Source: Bradyrhizobium hipponense (GTDB lineage Bacteria; Pseudomonadota; Alphaproteobacteria; Rhizobiales; Xanthobacteraceae). Taken from it: a DNA stretch of 35,110 nucleotides. The number at the start of each line of letters is the position of its first letter. Position 1 is the first letter of the stretch. Below the pieces are notes generated by a model, which was not told the origin of the DNA, did not search any database, and worked only from the letters and a program-made list of their open reading frames with translations. Location: assembly GCF_008123965.1 (NCBI RefSeq), contig NZ_VSTH01000061.1:1-35110 (forward strand). Direction: 5' to 3'. The position numbers and the translations under genes are program-made. Below are positions 1-8,129 of the stretch, in pieces.

Positions 1-41
1 AAGAAAACGCTGACCTAGTTTGGGAGCCGAGGAGTAGGGAG

Positions 42-69
42 GGCTCCGCCCGGGGGGCGGGGCCTTTTT
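42..69 (+). terminator. Rho-independent terminator of a gene upstream of the window
   Basis: Arms at 42-51 and 55-64 form a 10-bp GC-rich stem with one G-U pair and a 3-nt loop, followed directly by five T (65-69). This is a canonical intrinsic terminator on the plus strand. The gene it ends is not in the window. Confidence 0.75.
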
Positions 70-205
70 CCTTGGCCGCGCCGGCTGCCGGGGCGATTAA
101 GGTAAACAAAGGGTTTAAATTGCCGCCACAGTCCGATGCGAGTTAGCTCCCCGCAAAGCCGGTGCCTTCCGTCGAAGGCTTCGGGCAAACAATGCGGGAT
201 GCGGC

Positions 206-730
206 ATGTTCAGGAATTGGCGGATCGGCTCGGTGAACGGCGCGCTGGTGGCGGCTTATTTCATCCCGGCCTGGACCCTCGTCGCCTTCAACATCATGGT
301 GGCGCCGGTGCACGGCCTCTACGAGCGGCCGACTGTGGCCGTGGCGCTGTTCCTGAGCGATCATCTCCAGATGGCGGGGATGAGCACGGTGCGTGCCGCC
401 TGGCTGCTCGCGCTGGGACGGCTGACGGTTGTGGCGTTCTTCGCGATCTACCTCACCCTTCTTTGCATTCCCCGTGCCCGCAAGAGCGGCGGCAGCGACG
501 AGGCGCTCGGCATCGCGCTTGCGATCGGCAGCCTGATCTCGTTCGCCAGCATGGTGATGGCGTCGAAGGTCGGCGAGATGGCCGCGCTGCGACTGCATGC
601 CACCGAACTCCTTCTGCTGCTCGGTGCTGCGATCGTGATCGTGATCGAACGGCCGGAGGCGACACCGAAGACCGCCGAGGCCGCAGCGCCGCTAGCCCTC
701 GAGCAGGCCGAGCTCCTGCACAATCGCTGA
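206..730 (+). CDS. Hypothetical four-helix membrane protein
   Basis: A 174-residue protein I do not recognise as a named family. Four hydrophobic stretches are visible, near residues 10-32, 60-83, 98-118 and 132-148, which suggests a small inner-membrane protein with a charged Ala/Glu-rich tail. The ATG at 206 is the first start in this frame; no strong ribosome binding site precedes it. The 3' end overlaps the end of pcaC on the other strand by 39 bp, so the two genes converge. The competing frames in this interval are Arg/Pro-rich shadows without hydrophobic pattern. Being real is likely; function is unknown. Confidence 0.65.
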   Translation: MFRNWRIGSVNGALVAAYFIPAWTLVAFNIMVAPVHGLYERPTVAVALFLSDHLQMAGMSTVRAAWLLALGRLTVVAFFAIYLTLLCIPRARKSGGSDEALGIALAIGSLISFASMVMASKVGEMAALRLHATELLLLLGAAIVIVIERPEATPKTAEAAAPLALEQAELLHNR

Positions 731-1084
731 GGCTTCCTTGACGGCGTGGTTCGCCGCAGGCACCCCGCAATAGATCGCCTGCTGTAGCAAGATCTCCTTG
801 ATGTCGTCGGGAGTGAAACCGCCCTCGGCGAGCGCCGCGCGCACATGCAGGCGGAATTCGTCCCATTGCCCAAGCGCGACCATGGTACCGATCACCAGCA
901 CCCGGCGCGTGCGCTCATCGAAATGCGGCCGGGTCCAGATCTCGCCCCAGGCGTAGCGCGTGATCATGTCCTGGAAGTCGGTGTTGAACGCATTGCGGCC
1001 CGCGATCGACTTGTCGACCCAGGCATTGCCCAGCACTTTTCGCCGCACATTCATGCCGGTATCGCGGCGCTTGTCGTCGTCCAT
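692..1084 (-). CDS. pcaC: 4-carboxymuconolactone decarboxylase
   Basis: 130 residues, a normal length for PcaC, the small alpha-helical decarboxylase that converts gamma-carboxymuconolactone to beta-ketoadipate enol-lactone in protocatechuate breakdown. The family pattern is clear: an N-terminal RRKVLGNAWVD segment, then LGQWDEFRLHVRAAL, and the C-terminal QQAIYCGVPAANHAVKEA, which carries the conserved Cys-Gly-x-Pro-Ala-x-x-x-Ala motif. The ATG at 1084 is preferred to an upstream in-frame start at 1123 because a strong GGAGGA lies just before it and the upstream residues are read through a palindromic repeat. It is the last gene of pcaB-pcaD-pcaC, about 100 bp after pcaD, and that gap is almost filled by the repeat. 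Confidence 0.93.
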   Translation of the reverse strand: MDDDKRRDTGMNVRRKVLGNAWVDKSIAGRNAFNTDFQDMITRYAWGEIWTRPHFDERTRRVLVIGTMVALGQWDEFRLHVRAALAEGGFTPDDIKEILLQQAIYCGVPAANHAVKEASAIVQELGLLEG

Positions 1085-1100
1085 TCTATCCTCCTCCGCA

Positions 1101-1176
1101 TCATTGCGAGCGAAGCGAAGCAATCCAGAATCCTTCCGCGGAGACAGTCTGGATTGCTTCGCTACGCTCGCAATGA
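1101..1176. repeat. REP-like palindromic element, family A
   Basis: Two 28-bp inverted arms (1101-1128 and 1149-1176) differ at one position and flank a 20-bp centre. Each arm can also pair internally, ATTGC with GCAAT. The element lies inside the pca transcription unit, 9 bp beyond the pcaD stop codon and just upstream of the pcaC ribosome binding site, so the mRNA would carry a long hairpin there. Arms with this core (ATTGCGAGCGAAGC) are, to my knowledge, dispersed widely in Bradyrhizobium-type genomes. Confidence 0.9.
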
Positions 1177-1185
1177 CGGTTGCGG

Positions 1186-1968
1186 CTAGCGTTGCGTCAA
1201 AAAGCCGACCACCGCATCGGTGAAGGCGTGCGGCTGCTCGACATTGGAAATATGGGCGGCGTCGATGATGGTCATGCTCGCGCCGGGAATTTTCGAGCGG
1301 ATCAATTCGCCCGCCGAGATCGGTGTCGCCATGTCGTGACGACCTGCGATCACCAGGGTCGGACTCTTGATCCGCGGCAGCAGCTCGCGCTGGTCGAGCG
1401 TCGACAGCGCCTCGCAGCAGGCGAGATAGCCTTCAACAGGCGAGGCAAGCAGCATCGCTTTCAACTTGGCGGTGATCTCAGGCTCGCGCTCGCGGAAATC
1501 GGCCGTCAGCCAGCCGGCGATCACGGCGTCGGCCACGGCGGCGATGCCGCCCTCCTTCACCGCCTTGATGCGATTGTGCCAGTTGGTCGGGTCCGGATAG
1601 TAGCAGGAGGTGTTGGCGAGGATGATTTTGCCGAACCGCTCCGGCGCATTCGCCCCCAGCCATTGCCCGACCATGCCGCCCATCGACAGGCCGCACCAAT
1701 GCACCTTCTCGATGTTGAGATCGTCGAGAATCGCGAGCACATCGCGGCCGAAGCGCTCCATCGAATAGGGGCCGGGCGGCACGTTCGACTTGCCATGGCC
1801 GCGGCGATCGTAGCGGATGACGCGGAACACCTGCGTCAACGCCTTTATCTGCGGCTCCCACATCTGAAGCGTGCAGCCGAGCGAGTTGGAGAGCATCAGG
1901 GTCGGCCCGCCGTCGCGGCCCTCGACGGAGACGTTGATCAGGCAACCGTCGGCATCGATCATGGGCAT
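1186..1968 (-). CDS. pcaD: 3-oxoadipate enol-lactonase
   Basis: A 260-residue alpha/beta hydrolase that opens beta-ketoadipate enol-lactone to beta-ketoadipate. The oxyanion region (SNSLG, residues 28-31), the RYDRRGHGKS segment (52-61), the nucleophile elbow GLSMGG with Ser95, Asp212 in AGRHD and His239 in DAAHISN give a complete catalytic triad in the expected order. Length is typical. Start is ATG 1968, with a second Met two codons later that could also serve. It begins 36 bp after the pcaB stop and precedes pcaC, so all three are probably one transcript. No key residue is missing. Confidence 0.92.
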   Translation of the reverse strand: MPMIDADGCLINVSVEGRDGGPTLMLSNSLGCTLQMWEPQIKALTQVFRVIRYDRRGHGKSNVPPGPYSMERFGRDVLAILDDLNIEKVHWCGLSMGGMVGQWLGANAPERFGKIILANTSCYYPDPTNWHNRIKAVKEGGIAAVADAVIAGWLTADFREREPEITAKLKAMLLASPVEGYLACCEALSTLDQRELLPRIKSPTLVIAGRHDMATPISAGELIRSKIPGASMTIIDAAHISNVEQPHAFTDAVVGFLTQR

Positions 1969-2004
1969 GCTGGCGTCTCCGCTTTATTTACGCTTTGGGC
2001 CGCT

Positions 2005-3360
2005 CTATTCGCGCTCGAGACTGTCGAGCAGCCGGTCGATCAGGGCTTGGGAAGCCCCTTGATAGGCCATCGGCTCGAACAATGCCGCAATTTTCTGGGG
2101 CGTAAGATGCGCGGTGATCTGCGAATCGGCCGTGAGCACCTCGCGCAGATGCTTCTTCTCGGCGACCGCGCGCTTGCTTGCGGCTTCAACGAGGTGATGA
2201 GCATCGCTCTTGCCGACTTTCTCGGCCAGGGCCATCGACACCGCTTCGGCCATGATCAGGCCGTGCGTCGCTTCAAGGTTGCCGCGCATGCGCGCGGCAT
2301 CGACCTCGAGGCCCTCGGCGATGTCGACGATCGCGGCGAGCGCGCCCGAGGTAACCAGCATCAATTGCGGCAGTGTCGGCCACTCCGCATGCCACGGACC
2401 GGCGCTGCGCTCGTGATCCTGCACCTGCGCTGCAAAGATCGTCGCAGCGAGCTGCGGGGCCATGGTCGCGGCACCGAGCGCGCTCGCGGCGGCGACCGGG
2501 TTGCGCTTGTGCGGCATGGTCGAGGAGCCGCCGCGGCCTTCGCCGGCCGGCTCGAAGGCTTCCGCGACATCGGTCTGCATCATCAGCGAGACGTCGCGGG
2601 CGATCTTGCCGCAGCTTCCGGCGAGAATTGCAAAGCTTGAGGCCGCTTCTGCGATCCGGTCGCGATGGGTGTGCCAGGGCGCTTCAGGCGGCGGCAGATT
2701 CAGTTCCAGCGCGAGCCGCTCCGAGACCGCGAGCCCCTTTTCGCCGAGCGCCGCGAGCGTACCGGCGGCGCCGCCGAATTGCAGCGCGAGGCCTTCGCGG
2801 CGCAGCCGCCGCAGGCGGCAGCGGGAGCGGGCGAGGCTCGCGGCATATTCGGCGGCCTTCAGTCCGAACGGCATCGGCAGCGCATGCTGCAGCCAGGTCC
2901 GCGCCACCATCGCCGTGTTGCGATGCGTCCGCGCCAGCGCGGCAAACCCCTTGATGGCGCGGCTGAGGTCGGCGTCCAATGCATCGATGCCGGCGCGCAA
3001 GCTGAGCATGGTGGCGGTATCGATGACGTCCTGGCTGGTGGCGCCCCAATGCACATAGCGCGCAGCGTCCGCATCCGCCTTGGCGACATTGGCGGTCAGC
3101 GTCTTGACCAGGGGAATCGCCAGATTGCCCGAGCGCGTCGCGGCCTCCGCCAGCGCGGTCATGTCGATAGCGTCTGCCTTGCAGGCGGCTTCGATCGGGC
3201 CGAGCGCGCTTGCCGGAATCACACCGGTGGCGGCTTCGGCGCGCGCCAAGGCTGCCTCAAAATCGAGCATGTTCTGGAGTGTAGTGCGGTCGTCGCAGAC
3301 CGCGCGCATGGCCGCGCTCGACAGCATTGGCGCGAGCAGGGGGGACAGGGATGTGCTCAT
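2005..3360 (-). CDS. pcaB: 3-carboxy-cis,cis-muconate cycloisomerase
   Basis: 451 residues of the fumarase/aspartase superfamily. The enzyme cyclises beta-carboxymuconate to gamma-carboxymuconolactone, the step before PcaC. The superfamily signature SSTMPHKRNP is at residues 279-288 and the substrate-binding WGATSQD at 105-111; both are intact. The length matches bacterial PcaB and the extra C-terminal region found in this branch is present. It is the first gene of pcaB-pcaD-pcaC, transcribed divergently from coxG. The dioxygenase genes pcaG and pcaH, often beside these genes in rhizobia, are not in the window. Confidence 0.93.
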   Translation of the reverse strand: MSTSLSPLLAPMLSSAAMRAVCDDRTTLQNMLDFEAALARAEAATGVIPASALGPIEAACKADAIDMTALAEAATRSGNLAIPLVKTLTANVAKADADAARYVHWGATSQDVIDTATMLSLRAGIDALDADLSRAIKGFAALARTHRNTAMVARTWLQHALPMPFGLKAAEYAASLARSRCRLRRLRREGLALQFGGAAGTLAALGEKGLAVSERLALELNLPPPEAPWHTHRDRIAEAASSFAILAGSCGKIARDVSLMMQTDVAEAFEPAGEGRGGSSTMPHKRNPVAAASALGAATMAPQLAATIFAAQVQDHERSAGPWHAEWPTLPQLMLVTSGALAAIVDIAEGLEVDAARMRGNLEATHGLIMAEAVSMALAEKVGKSDAHHLVEAASKRAVAEKKHLREVLTADSQITAHLTPQKIAALFEPMAYQGASQALIDRLLDSLERE

Positions 3361-3529
3361 GTTGCGCGCGACCTAACCACCATGGCCCGCCTCTGCCAAT
3401 CCCAAAGCGCGCACGCAAGCATTTTGCAGTTGCGAATATGCATTGCACTTGGCCAGCATCGCCCTTTCCTTTGCGGCGTCCGTGCGTTACTTCAGCAGCA
3501 TTATAGTTACGCGATCCGGGAGGCGCCCC
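3361..3529. promoter_or_regulatory. Divergent pcaB / coxG intergenic region
   Basis: These 169 bp must hold the promoters for both the pca block (minus) and coxG (plus). An AT-richer stretch with repeated TGCA/TTGCA words lies at about 3420-3455 and a TTATAG-like word near 3500. I could not identify a convincing paired -35/-10 or a PcaQ-type operator, so this is by position only. Confidence 0.4.
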
Positions 3530-3976
3530 ATGGCCATGACAATGAACGGCGAAGTCCAGCTTGGGGCGCCGCGCGAGGCCGTGTGGGCCAAACTGAACGA
3601 TCCCGAAGTGCTGAAGGTCTGCATACCCGGCTGCGAGGAGCTGGAGCGGACCGACGACGGCGGTTTCCGCGCGGTGGCCAAAATGAAGGTCGGTCCGGTG
3701 TCGGCGCGCTTCAAGGGCAAGGTCATGCTCAGCGATCTCGATCCGCCGAACGGCTACAAGATCTCCGGTGAAGGCGAGGGCGGGGTGGCCGGCTTCGCCA
3801 AAGGCGGCGCGGTCGTCAAGCTGTCCGAGAAGGATGGCGGCACGCTGCTCGCCTATGACGTCGAGGCGCAGATCGGCGGCAAGTTGGCGCAGCTTGGCCA
3901 GCGCCTGATCAATGGCACCGCCAAGAAACTGGCCGACGAATTTTTCGCGAACTTCGCCAAGGCGGTGCAGGGCTAG
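3530..3976 (+). CDS. coxG: CoxG-like SRPBCC protein (CO dehydrogenase subunit G family)
   Basis: 148 residues. The start MxMNGEVQL, the segment LNDPEVLKVCIPGCEEL and the pattern GKVMLSDLDPPNGYKISGEG are hallmarks of the CoxG family of START/SRPBCC-fold proteins. In Afipia (Oligotropha) carboxidovorans CoxG helps recruit CO dehydrogenase to the membrane; more distant members bind hydrophobic ligands. The characterised membrane-anchoring C-terminal extension is absent here: the protein ends shortly after the SRPBCC domain. The ATG at 3530 follows a GGGAGG. The next gene, coxS, starts 150 bp downstream, so coxG may share or only neighbour that operon. Confidence 0.85.
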   Translation: MAMTMNGEVQLGAPREAVWAKLNDPEVLKVCIPGCEELERTDDGGFRAVAKMKVGPVSARFKGKVMLSDLDPPNGYKISGEGEGGVAGFAKGGAVVKLSEKDGGTLLAYDVEAQIGGKLAQLGQRLINGTAKKLADEFFANFAKAVQG

Positions 3977-4026
3977 AGGCCCATCACCTTTCACATATCG
4001 CCTTTTGTCATGGCGCCTTGCGCCCC

Positions 4027-4040
4027 GGGCAATGTTGCCC
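4027..4040 (+). other. Short perfect hairpin after coxG
   Basis: GGGCAA (4027-4032) pairs perfectly with TTGCCC (4035-4040) across a 2-nt spacer. It lies in the coxG-coxS gap. No T tract follows, so it may be a processing or attenuation hairpin, not a true terminator. Confidence 0.35.
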
Positions 4041-4049
4041 CCGGGCATA

Positions 4050-4078
4050 TTGGCCCATATGATAGGTTGGAATAACTA
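4050..4078 (+). promoter_or_regulatory. Possible promoter of the coxS operon
   Basis: TTGGCC at 4050-4055 and TAACTA at 4073-4078 are separated by 17 bp, in an AT-richer pocket about 50 bp before coxS. The match is moderate; this is an inference from spacing and composition. Confidence 0.3.
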
Positions 4079-4126
4079 TAAGAACCGCTTCGACGGGACC
4101 CGTTGGGGCGCTGATAGAGAGTGCTT

Positions 4127-4612
4127 ATGGCAAAAATCTCCCTCATCGTGAACGGCAATCCTGTAACCGCCAATGTCGACCCGCGGACGCTGCTGGTGCA
4201 ATTCCTGCGCGAGAATCAGCGGCTGACCGGGACCCATGTCGGCTGCGACACCTCGCAGTGCGGCGCCTGCGTCGTGCATGTCGACGGCAAGGCCGTGAAA
4301 TCCTGCACCACGCTTGCCGTGATGGCCGATGGCCACGAGGTCAAGACCATCGAGGGGCTGGCCGCCGACGGTGCGCCGCTGCATCCGATGCAGGAGGCTT
4401 TCCGCGAGCATCACGGCCTCCAGTGCGGCTTCTGCACGCCGGGCATGATCATGACGGCGATCGACATCGTGCATCGCAAGGGCCACGAGCTCGACGACCA
4501 CACCATCCGCGAGGAGCTGGAAGGCAATCTCTGCCGCTGCACCGGCTATCAGAACATCGTCGCCTCGATCGCCGCCGGCGCGAAGGCGATGGCGAAATCC
4601 GATCTCGCCTAA
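4127..4612 (+). CDS. coxS: (2Fe-2S) small subunit of a molybdenum hydroxylase (CoxS-like)
   Basis: 161 residues, standard for the iron-sulfur subunit of xanthine oxidase-family hydroxylases. The plant-ferredoxin cluster ligands are Cys40, Cys45, Cys48 and Cys60 (GCDTSQCGAC...SC); the second cluster uses Cys100, Cys103, Cys136 and Cys138 (CGFCTPGM and CRCTGY). All eight are intact. It passes electrons from the Mo site to FAD in the M subunit. ATG 4127 is chosen over a GTG two codons earlier because MAKISLxVNG is the usual N-terminus. coxM follows after 36 bp; no large subunit lies between, which is unusual. Confidence 0.92.
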   Translation: MAKISLIVNGNPVTANVDPRTLLVQFLRENQRLTGTHVGCDTSQCGACVVHVDGKAVKSCTTLAVMADGHEVKTIEGLAADGAPLHPMQEAFREHHGLQCGFCTPGMIMTAIDIVHRKGHELDDHTIREELEGNLCRCTGYQNIVASIAAGAKAMAKSDLA

Positions 4613-4648
4613 CCCGACACGCGCGCATCCCGCGATCAGGACACCCTC

Positions 4649-5455
4649 ATGTACGAATTCAAGTATCATCGCCCCGGGACCGTGCGGCAGGCGGCCAATC
4701 TCCTGGTGAAGAACGAAGACGCCAAGTTGATCGCCGGCGGCCATACGCTGATTCCGGTCATGAAGCAGCGGCTGGCAAGCCCGCCGCATCTGGTCGATCT
4801 GTCCCACATCGAGGGCCTCGACGCGATCGAGATGAAGGGCCGCTCGCTCGTGATTGGCGCCACCGCCAGGCACGCCGAGGTCGCAAGCTCTGCTATCGTC
4901 GGCGAGGCGATCCCGGCACTTGCAAATCTTGCCGGCGGAATCGGCGACCCCGCCGTGCGGCATAAGGGCACGATCGGCGGCTCGCTCGCCAACAACGACC
5001 CGACCGCGGATTATCCGGCTGCCGTGCTCGCGCTCGGCGCGACCATCGTCACCAACAAGCGCCGCCTCAAGGCCGAAGAGTATTTCCAGGGCTTGTTCTC
5101 GACCGCGCTGGAGGCCGACGAGATCATCACCAAGGTGATGTTCCCGCTGCCGAAGAAGGCGGCCTACATCAAATTCCGCAACCAGGCTTCGCGCTATGCG
5201 CTGGTGGGTGTGTTCGTGGCGCGGCGTCCGTCGGACGTGCGCGTCGCCGTCACCGGTGCCGGCTCCGAGGGCGTGTTCCGCGTCACCGCGTTCGAGGAGG
5301 CCCTGAAGAAGCGCTTCGCCGCGAAGGCGCTGGACGGCATCGAGGTGCCGGCGGAGGGGCTGAACAGCGACATCCACGGCAGCGCCGAATATCGCGCGCA
5401 TCTCATCGGCGTGCTGACGCGGCGCGCCGTTGAGGCCGCCAACGCCAAGGAATGA
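4649..5455 (+). CDS. coxM: FAD-binding subunit of a molybdenum hydroxylase (CoxM-like)
   Basis: 268 residues, typical of the FAD subunit. The two flavin-binding motifs are present: AGGHTLIP at residues 29-36 and TIGGS at 108-112, followed by the conserved NDPTADYPAAV. The C-terminal CO_deh_flav_C-type domain runs from about residue 165. It would transfer electrons from CoxS to an acceptor. It lies between coxS and the maturation gene coxD. Whether the substrate is CO cannot be told without the missing Mo-binding subunit. Confidence 0.9.
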   Translation: MYEFKYHRPGTVRQAANLLVKNEDAKLIAGGHTLIPVMKQRLASPPHLVDLSHIEGLDAIEMKGRSLVIGATARHAEVASSAIVGEAIPALANLAGGIGDPAVRHKGTIGGSLANNDPTADYPAAVLALGATIVTNKRRLKAEEYFQGLFSTALEADEIITKVMFPLPKKAAYIKFRNQASRYALVGVFVARRPSDVRVAVTGAGSEGVFRVTAFEEALKKRFAAKALDGIEVPAEGLNSDIHGSAEYRAHLIGVLTRRAVEAANAKE

Positions 5456-5458
5456 GCT

Positions 5459-5477
5459 GGCCGGAATCAATCCGGCC
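5459..5477 (+). other. Hairpin between coxM and coxD
   Basis: GGCCGGA (5459-5465) and TCCGGCC (5471-5477) form a perfect 7-bp stem with a 5-nt loop, 3 bp after the coxM stop. There is no T tract. Possibly an mRNA-stabilising end for the structural genes. Confidence 0.4.
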
Positions 5478-5520
5478 CGATACCTGCCCCCGGTAAGGGC
5501 ATAAGCGAGACTAGCCATTC

Positions 5521-6444
<924 letters not shown>

Positions 6445-6451
6445 TCTCATT

Positions 6452-6572
6452 GTCATTCCGGGGCGCGCGTAGCGCGAGTCCGGAATCCATCGGGCTGCGG
6501 AGACGTGGGGCAATGGATTCTCCGATGCGCAATTGCGCATCGTAGTTCACGCTTCGCGTGCCCCGGAATGAC
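6452..6572. repeat. REP-like palindromic element, family B, copy 1
   Basis: 121 bp between coxD and coxE. The ends GTCATTCCGGGG and CCCCGGAATGAC are inverted, and the inner ends ATCCAT/ATGGAT face each other. Each arm has its own hairpin: CGCGC-GTA-GCGCG on the left and CACGC-TTC-GCGTG on the right. An 18-bp perfect palindrome, GATGCGCAATTGCGCATC, sits at 6524-6541. Confidence 0.92.
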
Positions 6573-6590
6573 GGCAGAGGCAGCTGAACC

Positions 6591-7793
6591 ATGGCCATCA
6601 ACCATCTTGCACCTGAGCAAACCGAGCAATTCGCCGACAATATCGTCGGCTTCGCCCGCGCGCTACGCGCGGCCGGCATGCCGGTCGGGCCGGGCGCGGT
6701 CATCGATGCCGTGAATGCGCTCCAGGTGATCGACATCGGCACCCGGGCCGACGTCTTCGCCACGCTCGAGGCGATCTTCGTCAAGCGCCACGAGCATGCG
6801 CTGATCTTCAAGCAGGCCTTCAACCTGTTCTTCCGTGCGTCGGAAGAGTGGAAGCACATGCTGGATTCGGTACCGCTGCCGGATAGCGCCAAGAAGAAGC
6901 CGCCGGCCGCCTCGCGTCGGGTGCAGGAGGCGCTGTCGCAGCCGCGAATGACGGAGACGCAGCAGCATCAGGAGCAGGATTTGCGCCTGTCGGTCTCCGA
7001 CAAGGAAATCCTTCAGAAGAAAGACTTCGCGCAGATGAGCGCGGCCGAGATCACGGAGGCGCTGCGGGCCATCGACAGGATGCGGCTGCCGCAGGCCGAG
7101 CTGCTGACGCGCCGGCACCGGCCCGATCCGCGGGGCCTGCGCCTCGACCTGCGCCGCACGCTGCGCGCCTCGCTCCACACCGGCGGCGACATCATCGACA
7201 TCCATCGCCTCGGCCGCATCGAGAAGCCGGCGCCGATCGTGGCGCTGCTCGATATCTCGGGCTCGATGAGCGAGTATACCCGGCTGTTCCTGCACTTCCT
7301 CCATGCCATCGGCGATGCCCGCAAGCGCGTCTCGGTGTTCCTGTTCGGCACCCGGCTGACCAACGTCACCCGCGCGCTGCGCCAGCGCGATCCCGACGAG
7401 GCGCTGGCCAGCTGCTCGGCGGCGGTGGAGGACTGGGCCGGCGGCACGCGGATCTCGGCCTCGCTGCACAACTTCAACAAATTGTGGGCCCGGCGCGTGC
7501 TGAGCCAGGGCGCCATCGTGCTGCTGATCTCCGACGGCCTGGAACGGGAGGCCGATTCCAGGCTGGCTTTCGAGATGGATCGGCTGCACCGCTCCTGCCG
7601 GCGGCTGATCTGGCTCAACCCGTTGTTGCGGTTCGGCGGCTTCGAGGCCAAGGCGCAGGGCATCAAAATGATGCTCCCGCACGTTGACGAATTCCGCCCG
7701 GTACATAATTTGAGTTCGATCCAGGAGCTGATCAGCACGCTCTCCCGGCCGCTGCCGCCGCACCACCGCAGCCTGATCCGCTCCGCAGCTTGA
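6591..7793 (+). CDS. coxE: VWA-domain protein (CoxE-like)
   Basis: 400 residues. The N-terminal helical region and the C-terminal von Willebrand A domain match the CoxE family. The metal-ion-dependent adhesion site is DISGS (Asp221, Ser223, Ser225), with the second MIDAS Thr in GGTRIS and the Asp in LLISDGLE. CoxE proteins work with the MoxR ATPase CoxD in maturing the Mo-Cu active site. A charged linker (about residues 95-145) separates the two parts. The start ATG lies about 10 bp after a purine-rich GGCAGAGG. The next gene begins 10 bp downstream after GAGAGGTAGG. Confidence 0.9.
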   Translation: MAINHLAPEQTEQFADNIVGFARALRAAGMPVGPGAVIDAVNALQVIDIGTRADVFATLEAIFVKRHEHALIFKQAFNLFFRASEEWKHMLDSVPLPDSAKKKPPAASRRVQEALSQPRMTETQQHQEQDLRLSVSDKEILQKKDFAQMSAAEITEALRAIDRMRLPQAELLTRRHRPDPRGLRLDLRRTLRASLHTGGDIIDIHRLGRIEKPAPIVALLDISGSMSEYTRLFLHFLHAIGDARKRVSVFLFGTRLTNVTRALRQRDPDEALASCSAAVEDWAGGTRISASLHNFNKLWARRVLSQGAIVLLISDGLEREADSRLAFEMDRLHRSCRRLIWLNPLLRFGGFEAKAQGIKMMLPHVDEFRPVHNLSSIQELISTLSRPLPPHHRSLIRSAA

Positions 7794-7803
7794 GAGGTAG
7801 GCC

Positions 7804-8127
7804 ATGCTCGATCGCGACGAGGATATCCTGAAGGCGGCGGAGGACTGGCAGAAGGCCGGCCGTGGCGTCGCGCTGGCAACGGTCGTGGAGACCTGGGGCT
7901 CGGCGCCGCGCCCGGCGGGCTCGAGCTTGGTCATCAACGACGAAGGTACATTCCTCGGCTCCGTCTCCGGGGGCTGCGTCGAGGGCGCCGTGGTCACCGA
8001 GGCCATGGACGTGATCCAGAGCGGCAAGCCGAGGATGCTGGAGTTCGGCGTGGCCGATGAGACCGCCTGGAATGTCGGGCTGTCCTGCGGCGGCACCATC
8101 CGCGTCTTCGTCGAGAAGGTCGGTTAG
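7804..8127 (+). CDS. XdhC/CoxI-family protein, N-terminal half
   Basis: 107 residues covering only the XdhC/CoxI N-terminal domain. The motifs TVVETWGSAPRPAGSSLV and SVSGGCVEG are diagnostic. XdhC proteins bind the molybdenum cofactor, protect its sulfurated form and deliver it to apo-hydroxylases. Here the usual single protein is encoded as two consecutive ORFs, with the Rossmann half next, 2 bp downstream. The split looks natural, because each half has its own start and this arrangement is known in alphaproteobacterial cox clusters. The Cys of SGGC is intact. Confidence 0.85.
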   Translation: MLDRDEDILKAAEDWQKAGRGVALATVVETWGSAPRPAGSSLVINDEGTFLGSVSGGCVEGAVVTEAMDVIQSGKPRMLEFGVADETAWNVGLSCGGTIRVFVEKVG

Positions 8128-8129
8128 CC

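Noticed and set aside
1180..2640. A 486-codon plus-strand frame opposite pcaD and pcaB
   Set aside because: His/Arg-rich antisense shadow of two well-identified enzymes.
4076..5518. A 480-codon minus-strand frame opposite coxS-coxM
   Set aside because: Considered as a hidden large subunit, but it contains no molybdopterin-binding motifs and is an antisense shadow.
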